From Thuidium tamariscinum (taxonomy: Eukaryota; Streptophyta; Bryopsida; Hypnales; Thuidiaceae): a stretch of 64,000 bases of DNA. Position 1 is the first letter of the stretch. Each line of letters starts with the position of its first letter. Made by a program: the position numbers and the translations under genes. The DNA lies in assembly GCA_947034885.2 (NCBI GenBank), contig OX344754.2, forward strand, positions 19,486,501 to 19,550,500, given 5' to 3'. Below the pieces are notes generated by a model. It was not told the DNA's origin. It saw only the letters and a program-made list of their open reading frames with translations, and searched no databases. Shown in pieces: positions 52,430-62,662 of this stretch.

Positions 52430-52742
52430 ATGGCGAATTTTATTAAAATGGTGAAATTCCACTAGTTTGACACTTTCTACAGTTGAGATTGCCCAATCTG
52501 AAATCTAAATTAGTTATAGATTTTGTGAAATTTATAAAAGTCGTAGATATCTAAAATTTGTATTTGTCCAAGATGTTTCACACCATGTAATTTGAAATCT
52601 AACTTTGCTGTAAATTTTAAAAATTTATATGTGTCCTAAATGTCTAAAATTCTATACCAATCATAGATATCAGCTTTCAGTTCAGACCATGTGGCCTGAA
52701 AAATGGCATATTCAATAGTGCCATCTTAACAAAATGTGCCAT
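52430..52742. mobile_element. ATGGCGAATTTC-family MITE, 313 bp
   Basis: The ends ATGGCGAATTTTATTAAAAT and the mirror (ending AAAATGTGCCAT) are shared with the three intronic copies of the kinase gene. It lies in reverse relative to them, since the TTTGACACTTT motif lies near the left end. Confidence 0.75.
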
Positions 52743-53059
52743 CTTACAAAAAAGTCTAGTCTTCTGAACCCATCAGAAAATCAGAAATCCCTAAAATTTA
52801 GATCACCGTTCCACCCAAATTTTAAATTCTACATTACATCTTCTAAAGATGTCGATCAGCTCCCGGATGGCTTTGTTCAAGAACTGACCGCACTGAGGTC
52901 GTACTAAGTGCTTCGGCGGAAGCTTCATTCCTCAACTTCCAATCGTTCCATTTCTATTTGAAAAGGCTTGTGGGCAATTGCAATTTCAGTACACTTTCAT
53001 ACTTCCTCTGAAAGCAGCGCTAAAATCTCAGGGTGCAGGCTAACAATAGAGACGGGATA

Positions 53060-53781
53060 GGGCGATTGCAAGAAACACCTATCCTATTTGTTGCGTTTGG
53101 CTGATTTTTTCGGGAGTACTTTAAAATTAGAAAATTAATTTTAAAAAAATTTTAAAAATATGAATAGTGTATATACCTCTAAGATGAAGGTTTTTACTGA
53201 AGGAAATGGATAGAAAAATTCTCTAAGTAGGAGAACTTGAAAAGTGCCAAACCTCCAAAAAATACATACCTTCATGTTTTAATTAGGGAAAAATAGTAAA
53301 AATAGATATTTTCAAAAAATAAAAAGTGGCCATTTGCAACAACTTTATGGAGATGGTCATTCACAAAAGAACCCACCAAAATAATATTTTATATGTTTCA
53401 AAATACAAGCAGAAGGGAGCTCACTTTGTAGACCTCCACACCTCACAAAATTAACTTTTTTTTTAATCCTTCCCTAGAAATCTAGAAGTCTATTAGAAGA
53501 CCATCTCATCCAAATTTCATGTTAAAATCATTAAAAAAAGGTATAGCTCAGGTATTGAAAACCTCCAAACTGCCAAGTGTGACATCTAATTGGGGTCTAT
53601 TTTTGGATAGTAAAATATTTTTAAAAATTATGAGAAAATTATGGAAGATTCATGATAGTTATAAGTACCTTCCCTACAAATCTTGAGTCAATCGGAGTTA
53701 AAACACAAAAGTTATAGCCAAAAAACAAATCAGAATGCGACGTATGACACAAAATAGGACAGGTGTTTCTTGCAATCACCC
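53060..53781. mobile_element. GATTGCAAGAAA-family DNA element, 722 bp, best-preserved ends
   Basis: The left end GGGCGATTGCAAGAAACACC and right end GGTGTTTCTTGCAATCACCC differ by one base. The 4-bp duplication GATA is perfect (53056-53059 and 53782-53785). The interior aligns with 27336-28079 and, inverted, with 17088-17827. It is probably the youngest ordinary copy here. No transposase frame. Confidence 0.9.
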
Positions 53782-53785
53782 GATA

Positions 53786-55110
53786 CTCAAAATGGTCGGC
53801 AGTAGGATCCACCACCCCGGCCAGGGCAGGGCAACTTTTCGCAAGCCAGGGCAGAGCAGTGTCTTCTGAACCCATCGCCAAGCAAATTCCTATAACCATC
53901 GAGAAGAAATCGATCTTCCGATGTCAATAAAGGATCAGTATGTATTGGCCAAACAAACTCAGATGAATGAGAGTCTCCTCGAAGTGCTATTACCAACCAT
54001 GAGCTGCGTTCTTGCAAAGGCCTGGCAAATACCTCAAATGAATGCACCAAGTTCCCTTGCAATAACAAGGAAAACTCACCTGTGATCAACACAGGCCAAA
54101 ATGATGTTCTGGTCAACCAGCTCTCGTGCTAGAAACGCATCCTACACCTAAGCAAACCAACTCAAAGTATTTTCCAATCAGAAGAGCCAAAACTATCCAA
54201 AACGAAAGGCTTCGAGATGCAGTTATATATGTTGGGCCCCACCCGAACTAACCAAGTGACACCAAAAACTCGTGAATTTCATCCAAATGCCTCCTTGCAT
54301 CAATAAAATTTGAAAAAAAAAATGCTAATTAAAAGTTAAAAAAATAATTCAAGAAATCGGACAGAGACGAAGGGTCCGACTAGTCGGAACTCCCCCTGCC
54401 TACCAAGTTTAAATACAGAGTTCCTGCAAGCTAACCTGCTTGACTTTGCTGTGCGTATGTGGGCAGCCTTGCACTCGAGAGGTGATTTCCAGAATCGAGA
54501 TGTCCGCAAGCAAACTGAAAGCCTCTTCAAGAAACCCCTAAAATATGTCCGAACTCCCGCATCCAAATCATCCAGCCTCCTACTTACAAACACCCCGTTC
54601 AATTTGAAGGAATCCTAAACATATATGGGACTCAGCTTCATTCCATGCCTGGATGCTACGTAACCAGCTCTGATTGAGCGCAAGTGTCTGCTTGAACTTG
54701 TTTCATCCATGAGCAGCACAATTCGTTCATAATCATGCAAGATTCATCCATGAAGGCAGCAGTTACGGGATTTTTCATCCGCGGACAGAGCTGATTACGT
54801 CCGGTAATCCTTCTCGCCGCCTCCCGGCGGCTCGAAGGTTACCTAGTCCGTAATTAACGCGTAGCTATCCGAGAAAACGACACCAAAAGGTTTAGGACAA
54901 GCAAGTGGCTATCGGCAAGACACTGCATGTAAATCGAATGAAACAACAAATATTCGCAGGCATCAACGATTCATGCGGCAGTCCACAATCCAGATCTTGT
55001 GGTCAGTTGGGGGATCAGTTCATGTTCATGGTACCCACCTCCGATCCGAGGTCCCAAAGATGGAGACATATATCCCATGAAGAGGGGTAGGACGTACACG
55101 GCTCACGTAG
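53786..55110. other. GC-richer intergenic tract, function not recognised
   Basis: Minus-strand frames at 54116-53787 (109 codons) and 54602-54336 (88 codons) are open but match nothing I recognise and lack clear splice partners. They may be remnants of a low-copy gene. The sequence composition differs from the AT-rich repeats on both sides. Confidence 0.3.
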
Positions 55111-55289
55111 TCATCGATCGTAGGTTGCAGCAGCAGGAGTGAGGAAGAAACCACTCATGATGCTAATTGTGCCAAACGTGGTGATTACCAGGCTCAACAA
55201 AGCACTTAGGTATCCTGCTAAAATGTTCGAATTCTGCGCCTCAAGCTGGAGATTAATCTCTGCTTTCAGTTGCACCACATATACAGTAC
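55111..55289 (-). CDS. Putative last exon of a membrane protein (orphan)
   Basis: On the minus strand an acceptor (TTTTGCAG) precedes 58 codons and a TGA stop. The peptide has an amphipathic segment (VVQLKAEINLQLEAQNSN) followed by a hydrophobic helix (ILAGYLSALLSLVITTFGTI, then SIMSGFFL). Joined to the 42-bp exon at 55382-55341 the phase fits (G|GT). No further upstream exon could be found because the next 2 kb is repeat, so this may be a 5'-truncated gene or the tail of a gene with a very long intron. Family unknown. Confidence 0.35.
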
Positions 55290-55340
55290 CTGCAAAATAT
55301 ATGAAAGTTCTTCCTCAAAACTTCGTTCCTTCTTGAAAAC

Positions 55341-55382
55341 CTTGTCTGTCCTTCCGACGGTCTGAGGTGTCTTGATGAGAAC
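55341..55382 (-). CDS. Putative penultimate 42-bp exon of the same membrane protein
   Basis: It is bounded by an acceptor (ATCTTCAG) and a donor (GTTTTC, weak). In the phase that matches the next exon it reads SHQDTSDRRKDRQ plus one base. The region up to 55289 would be a 51-bp intron, which is short for plants, so the pairing is uncertain. Confidence 0.25.
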
Positions 55383-56289
55383 CTGAAGATGTGATTTAGA
55401 TGTGATTTGTAATTAAATATGAGTTCTATCAAAAATTCTTATCCATTAGCAATTTAGCATATATAAATTTCTTCACTTAGTTTATAATAATTAGGAATTA
55501 TTAGCATTTAAGCAAAGAATTTATGAGCCCATGAGCCTAAGATTATATTATAAACAACTTCTATCACCAAAAGAAATTATAAAAATTTAGATTGATCAAC
55601 TTTATAGACCAAAAATAAAACTTTGGAGAAAGAAACATTATAAGAAGATGAAAAATGCTTTTTATCTCCACTCACACTTTAAAAAATTGTTTCAAATTCT
55701 ACAACAAATATTGTATTTTTTGTTCTAAAAAATAAAAAAATGAAAATCTCTAATAACTTTGTATACATTTTCAAAGAAAAAGAGATGAAAGCAAAAACTA
55801 ACCAAATTGGATCCTACAAAATTTCAAGAATTTCTTAAATGCATCAACTTTTGAAATTTGATAATAGATATTTGAAAAAAATTAGAATCATTTTAATTAT
55901 TTTGTATTCTTAATCTCATTAGATTAGGCCTTGTTATTTTTTTAAATTGATAAAAATTTAAAAATTTAAAAAAAATCCCCAAATTTAATTTGTTTGTGTA
56001 GACCAAAGAATAGAAACGTTCAAGAAAATATTTTCTTTCTATCCTTACTATTCTTCTTAAAGTAAAAAAATTATGTTTGCTCTTTTTTTTGTAAGACTAT
56101 ATTTCTTCAATAATTGTGTTAATACATCTCACATTCAAATTTTGAAATTTGAAAAATGCATCAAGTATATTAGCTTCTTATTATATAAAATCTTACTTTA
56201 CAAAATATTGAGATTTGATTCACCCTACTAAGAATTTGCCATTGAAAATTTGAAAAGGTTACATTGTGATTCTTTTGTCCTTAAGGGAT
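55383..56289. other. AT-rich non-coding tract, no gene seen
   Basis: No exon or bounded element was identified. It may be the left part of the dispersed repeat that begins near 56290. Confidence 0.5.
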
Positions 56290-57325
56290 TAACCCCTAAA
56301 TGCTTGATGCACCAAATTTTGGTATTGACAATATTTTGAAGTTACATAAAATCTAACTAAGTTGCTATATTTAATAGTTTGTATTTTGAAAAAATTATTT
56401 TTGAAGTCTAATTTTAGAACCAAAAATCTAATTTTGAAAATGATTGATAATGATTTTTCTATTCAATTAAGATTTTATGCAAGGGGTTATAGGAAACTTG
56501 CCAATCACCACATAAACAAAATTCAAATCTTTCTCTACATAAATATTCTAAAGACTTGTATATTTTGAAAATTGGCTTGATTATTTAATGTCATCTTAAG
56601 ATTCACCTTCAAAAATAAAATGCAAAAAGCTTTCTTTTGCCAAATTTTGTTGCAATTTAAAGGAAATGAAATTGAAATCTAGTTGGAAAATCCTTGCATC
56701 TCTTTACTACACAATGTGTGGTCATTGGATAGTGATACAAAATTTTATTTGCATCACAATTGAATTGGTAGTTGAATCATGCAATTAGTGTTTAGTAATT
56801 AGAAGAGTTTATAGTGCATTTTTTGGAGTGTGCAGTAAATGGCATGCTTACTCTACATTAAAATCTTGACTTTCTATAGTATTGAGGGCTCTTGGAAATG
56901 AGCCTCAAATTGATACTAGATCTTGGAGAAAAAATCACATTAATAATTCATTTCAAAAAATTCTAGAGTAGATTTTGAAAAACCATAAATTGATTGGAAT
57001 TATGCATGCTAGGCCCTTCAACCTCATATTTTTTTGGTGACCAAATTTTTAAATTTGACATGTGCCATGGAAGTATTATTGAAATTCTTCGAATCACTTT
57101 CATAGTTTTAATACCCACATGATCAAACATTATAATCTTTCAATCCATAAATGATATTGTCGTGTTTTCTTTTCTTCTATAACTTCTATATGTCTAGTTT
57201 GAATTTGTACAGTTACAAATCCAAATAAATTCATAAAATTTATCAAAATGTTGGCATTTTGTTCAATTTAGAGCAAATTCCTATGAGTTTGAAAAAGGCC
57301 TTGAATATTTAGGAGTTAAGGTGAC
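56290..57325 (+). repeat. Dispersed AT-rich repeat, copy 2
   Basis: It is the direct-orientation counterpart of 38700-39340 in the kinase intron. Both end at AATTCCTATRAGATT/GTTT followed by GAAAAAGGCCTT. No terminal repeats were seen. Its origin (old element interior or decayed retroelement) is undecided. Confidence 0.65.
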
Positions 57326-57503
57326 CATCAGAAGCCAATCAAACCTTTTTTGAAACAAACAATCAATCATGAAAAAAAAAATTTAAAATAAGGCTCATCT
57401 CCACATTCAATATCAAAGACATCCATATCTTAACTTAGGCTATTTGTTTGACTAGTTTGTTATAGAGAGATCTTTTAGACCATTCTTCCATTAGTGCCTT
57501 TTT

Positions 57504-57787
57504 TAGTACCATCAAAAAGCTCTTAGCAAGGAAGGATGTATGGGCTTTGTTTGTGAAGTTTCGACCTATAATTTGAAGTTATTGAATTTCAAGATTTTTA
57601 TAAATTAGAAAATTACTTTTAATTCTCTTTTATTATAAAACAATTAGGGTGGCCCGTGCCGTTGCCACGGTCTAATTTTTTTAATGTATAGAAACTTCAA
57701 AATTCAATAACTTTCATGCCGTAGGTTGGAACACCATGAATCAAAGCCCGTGCACCCCTCCTCGCTAAGGGCTTTTTGACAGTACCA
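57504..57787. repeat. Imperfect foldback, about 100-bp arms
   Basis: The left arm (57504-57600) and right arm (57688-57787) are reverse complements at roughly 75-80 per cent by eye, for example CAAAAAGCTCTTAGC against CAAAAAGCCCTTAGC and AAGTTATTGAATTT in both. The loop contains GGTGGCCCGTGCCGTTGCCA, a small palindrome itself. It is probably a MITE or its remnant. Confidence 0.6.
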
Positions 57788-57939
57788 AACACGCACCTGG
57801 GGGACTCACGGTCCGGGAGATCTCAACATAACAAACAAACAAACAGCATATCTTCATAGGGGGATGTTTACATATGTGGCAACAGCACTAGTGTGGTTTA
57901 TATTGAAGAATTCTTACACCCACATTCAGTACTAAGCTA

Positions 57940-58212
57940 AGGTAGGTACACCCAAAATGGCACCTGACCTTGAAGCGCTCTTACAATGTGCATAGATTTT
58001 CAAAATCAATCATGTACCCAGACTGTAGATGGCGCTTTCAGAAACACACTTTGACTGTTAATAATTTTTGCATACGGTATCCAAATCCACTGTTCTTTGG
58101 TGCGTTGGAACATGCTTTCACTCACCAACAAGACTCAGTAAAAAAATCTGAACAACATAATAACAGGAACTAGGCACAGTAGAGAAACTGGCGCTTTTGG
58201 GTGTACCTACCT
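57940..58212. mobile_element. AGGTAGGTACACCC MITE, TA target, 273 bp
   Basis: The left end AGGTAGGTACACCCAAAATG and the right end (reverse strand AGGTAGGTACACCCAAAAGC) form an 18-bp perfect inverted repeat flanked by TA (57938-57939 and 58213-58214). The inner part differs from the GGAAACACCC family, although the end motif is similar. It lies about 0.75 kb upstream of the SIL1 start. Confidence 0.8.
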
Positions 58213-58214
58213 TA

Positions 58215-58966
58215 TAGCATTTTCAGCGCCATGACATGAAAAATAGTCCGCCTCTGATGACTAGCAAGTGACGCATACAGCCAATAGTAGTGCTCCACAT
58301 CGGATAGCCCTGCGAATCACAGGGTCGCCGGGCAAGTCTCAAGCACGGTCGCCCTTCGTTTCAGCGGGCAGAGCCTTGAACCACCGGGTCTCCTTTCCCC
58401 TGCTCTGAGCTTCTCCAACTTCGAATTCTCGAACCTCCCCAAGATTCAAATTTCTATTGCAACGTGATTTCGGGCAGCAATTCCATTGCAGTGATTGCGG
58501 CAATTGCATTAATAGTTTTGGCTTCTCTCGATGCGCTCGTGAATTGTCAGGGTGGAGTTGGGGGCTCTTAAGTAGATTTCTGTGCTTTCCATGAATCGTC
58601 TAGAGTTCTGAAGATTTCGGACAGACAGAGAGCTCTTGTGAAGTCGAGAATCGAACTAATAGCGTCTCCTTTTTTTGTGGAATTGCCTTCTTCTTTAAGA
58701 TTCATCAACGATCAGCAATATTTGAGTTTCCTGGTAGGTAAAAGATTTTACAGCGTTTCAATTCAGAGAAACCCTATTTGCCCTCTCTCACCGTCGCACT
58801 TCCTTGAGGGCAGGGACTGGTATTTATTCTCTTTTGATTCCGAGGGTTTATAAATTAGGCAGCAAGCGATCGCCTCAGTGGGATTGTTGAGTATTGAAAT
58901 TTAGGGTTCTTGAGGCGATTCTTGTTTCGGTGTAGGAGGAGGTTAGTATATAACTTTGTTGTAGAC
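58215..58966 (+). promoter_or_regulatory. Promoter and 5' leader region of the SIL1-like gene
   Basis: No gene was found on either strand in this stretch. The part at 58260-58460 is GC-rich, the remainder AT-richer. The transcription start could not be placed. Several short upstream ATGs exist before 58967. Confidence 0.4.
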
Positions 58967-61915
58967 ATGGGGAAGGTTGAGAGCAATGCGCGTTGTGTAA
59001 TATGGTCTCTCGCAGTGGTGTGCGTTTTGACTTTGGTTGTGATGGTGGCTCCATTGTCGGAAAATTCCGACCTGGAATCCATCAACATGACCTCCGGTGG
59101 CGTAGCGTGGGTGACAACAATGGATGTCGATGAACTTGAGCAACAAGAAGAGGAAATCGCTCTTGTTGATCAGGCAGAAGCTGACCAGGAATTCAGTTCC
59201 ATGGAGTCCATTCTCCATTGGGCAATTGGTATGCCGACGAATCTGCACCTCTTGGAATGGCGCTCACGTTGATTTTCTGGCTCCTTGAAAATTTTACTTT
59301 TTTTTATAAGTAACAGTGACGGGGTTATGATCTAGTAGCTGTGTAGCGTGCTTTCATATCGTGCTGTTTGGTAAGTGTGTCTAACTATAGAAATCTTTGG
59401 ACTGGTCGTTTGCGCATGTGTTGGCCACTGTATTATCGTTCTTCCCTCCAGATAGAGGCCCTCGTGTAGTATATTCGGTCATTACAGAATTGTTTGAGTG
59501 TATGGGCTTTTTGAGACATTTCTCAGGAGTTTGCGAATTCGGCTGGATTTTGCGAGCGTCGTGGATTCAGTCAAGCATGCATACCTGAGGGTGCTATGGT
59601 GTTGTTGCAACAGGGCATTCAGATCCAGAGAAGCTGAAGGTGGCAGCAAAAGTTGCGAATCGATTGTCTCCAGAGGAATTGGAGAATCGGCGTAAAGATA
59701 TTAAGGTCTCTATCTTAGCTTTCAGTTTTACGGCGATTCATTTTTTGAGATTTTATCAAGTCCATTTTCAGCTTGGAACATATTTGCAGTCACGTATTTA
59801 ACGATTTGTCCTAGTGTGTTTTGAGGTTCAATTTTTGACATGTCACAACTTCGACAAGGTTAGCGGGTTTAGGAACAGTTCATGTAACACGTCATCCTAG
59901 ATTTCCTGGAAGTTTATTGCATATTAAGCAGTGCTTGATGTGCGTCCAGGAATTGATGGAGAGACTACACGTACCCTCTGATGCGGAGCTTATGAAAATT
60001 GCAATCGCAGATCTTCATAATTCAACACTTTCAACCGAAGATCGACAACGAGCACTTCAAGAGTTGCTTATTCTGGTGGAGCCAATTGACAATGCTAATG
60101 GTGAGTTTGTATGACCTTAACCCCTAAAGGACCACGTTGAACCTCATGTTTTTCTTAGCAGTTCTAAGTAGGTCAGACAGGGAATTTTTGGGTTCATTTT
60201 TATTTTGTTATTGATCTATGGATGCGATATTCTTCACTGATTTCAAGAACATATGGGAATTATAATTCTATCAGTATGATCAATCAAATTGTTCATTTTT
60301 GAAATCATGAATCCTTGATCCTTTAGGGTTCACGAGCTTCTTGACCTAAGTGTTTCCAAGCAGAACTTGTAGGAATTTGTTGTTTAAGTGAACATTATCC
60401 GCATTACTAACCTCCTTGGCTGAAGACGTGGCAGATTTGGACAAGCTCGGTGGGTTACAACCTATCATTGCGGAGTTGGACAGACCTGAGGAGGAGCTTC
60501 GTACAACCGCGGCTTGGGTACTTGGAAAGGCTTGTCAAAACAACTTGGTTGTACAAAAACAGGTCTGGTTGCGTTCTTATGATTTGCAGAAATTTGTCAA
60601 AAGAGAACTTGAGAAAAATTTGAGACTACCTTCGAAGCATTGGAGTGTTTCGGAATATTGACATCTTTGTTTCGGTTTTGCAGATTTTGCAGCACAAAGG
60701 GTTGCCAAGGTTGATGGAGATGGTAGAATCAAGCTCTTCTGAGGAGGCTGTGAAAGCATTGTATGCTGTATCAGCTGTGATCCGCAACTTCCCTCTAGCA
60801 CAGGAAGAGTTTTACTTCGAGGGCGGCGCTGGTCTATTGGAGGTAAATTTTCGAAACATACACCTTTATCTCGCAAGGATAGGATACCATACTCAATTTT
60901 GCGGATTGTTGCTTGCTTGCTCACTTTTACCCTCTAAAGGACATGAACTGCAAATTCTGGAAAAATTTAAAGTTCAAATTTGACTGGCCATAGCTTTCTC
61001 ATCCAAGTCCTTGACGTTTCTGGGTACCTGCAGCACCTTATCTGAGGCATGTGAATCCTGAAATCTAGGGTTTCGAAGAGAGTTTTAGTAATAAGCATGA
61101 GGCTCAGAGTTTTAACACGGACTTTTGGAACTTCAGAGATTATTTGTATCCCCCTCTGTGGATCTTCGACTGCGGAGGAAGTCGCTGTTTTTGTTAGCTG
61201 ATTTGGCTGAGCAGAGTCGGCATTTGCGCGGTGGACAGCTCGATGCCGTTATAAAGAAGTCAACTACTGTTCCCGACTCGGTGAATTTGTTCAATGAAAG
61301 ACTTCTGAGTTCTGTTGTGAATTTGATGGAAGCTTCAGATATGGATACTCAAGAGAAGGTTAGCTTTTTCCACCCCTTTGTGCCTGAAGTAGAAATAGAA
61401 AATCCACTTCGAAAGCTTCACAAGTCCTTTACCCCATTGAAAAAGTTAGGGCATGGTTTCTTCTTTCTATTGATATGTTTTTCGACCTTTCTTGAAGCTT
61501 TCTAAATAATTCACTGCAACTCCTGCAGATAAAGAAACACAAACTTCTTGGCCATTTTGTCATTTAGGGTTTTCGTGCAGATTCTATTTGGAAGGTGATT
61601 CATCCTCCCAGAGATATCTTTGGTGTCTACTGTTTGATTTCTGCTTAAATTTATAAGACTGCTTCTGATGTGCAGGCATTGATGGCTGTGAGAACCCTTA
61701 GCGAAGTTAGTGATACAGTTCGGAAAACTTTAGTTGAAGAATGCAGAGTAGCGGACATTTTAGAGAAAGTAAGGCTTCAACTGCACGAGCTTCAAAAGAA
61801 TGAAGAGCAAGCGGACTTCGCTAGGGATTTAGAGGCTTTGCGACAGGAAGTTGTCGATTCCATATCAAATTCTAAGGACCCTTCAAGCGCAGAGAGCTTC
61901 AGGGATGAATTGTAA
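58967..61915 (+). CDS. SIL1: SIL1-like ER nucleotide-exchange factor (armadillo-type), 7 exons, 417 aa
   Basis: Exons: 58967-59228, 59614-59705, 59950-60100, 60435-60562, 60684-60842, 61137-61358, 61676-61915. The phases sum to 418 codons. Residues about 10-30 form a signal peptide or anchor (CVIWSLAVVCVLTLVVMVAP), then an acidic linker. The FSSMESILHWAIGHSDPEKL and VPSDAELMKIA, LQELLILVEPIDNANDLDKL, AAWVLGKACQNN and AVKALYAVSAVIRN motifs match plant Fes1/SIL1 proteins, which release ADP from Hsp70. The C-terminus is RDEL, a KDEL-type retrieval signal, so action on BiP in the ER lumen is the likely role. I chose Met at 58967 because it gives a normal signal peptide; the frame extends further upstream. 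Acceptors of exons 4 and 5 were chosen to keep the family consensus. The donors of exons 2 and 4 (both GTCT) are weak. Complete, no stops. Confidence 0.92.
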
Positions 61916-62662
61916 ACTGTACTAATAATAGTCATACCATCTAGTTGCCTTCATACTATATCTCTGCATTTCACAAAGTACATGCTTTTCAAGGGATCAG
62001 GTAGGAAACTGATTTGCGTTGCTTGTGGGTAGAAATACCACCCACTTACAAAGTCAGGATATGCAAGTGCCATCTAACATGCATGTCTTGTAAAGTCTAG
62101 TTTCAATAAGTCAAAGATACTTCCTTGTGATAACCCCTACGATCGCCTTTACTCACGAGAGTCCAGGAAAAACATAAGCAGAACTTACTCTTGGTCTCTT
62201 ATAAGATAATGCAATTGAATACAAGCGGTTAAGAGCGACAATATGTTGTCTTCCTTTCCTTTACTGAAGAAATAGCTGCTTATTAACAGCTATGTTTGTT
62301 ACTCAATTCGGAACGAAGTCCAATGAAATGCAACGAATGTAGGGTACATTCATAATAGGCACCACCAAAATTCGTCCTGTTCACTTTCTGCTCAAAACAC
62401 TCATCCATGATCAAAATGCTGGTGAGTGGTAACCTATGAAGATAGACTTTCTCGAAGCGACGGTACAAAATCTAATAACTTGCGTCGGCTCTACAATCAT
62501 TGGGGAGATTTTCGAGGTCGAAATGTCCTGGCCCTTACAATGGGTTAAGAAACTATGTGCCTGACGAGCTGAACCGAAGTCTATTTAGATACATCTAAAC
62601 CGGAGGACGTTAAGATAATTTACAGTAGTTGCTAAAAGAAGGCTTCAGGATTTCATGTGCTA
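61916..62662. terminator. Tail-to-tail intergenic region of SIL1 and PIF1 genes
   Basis: This 747-bp gap should hold both 3' ends and polyadenylation regions. AT-rich stretches occur but no single AATAAA could be assigned with confidence. No other gene was found. Confidence 0.4.
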
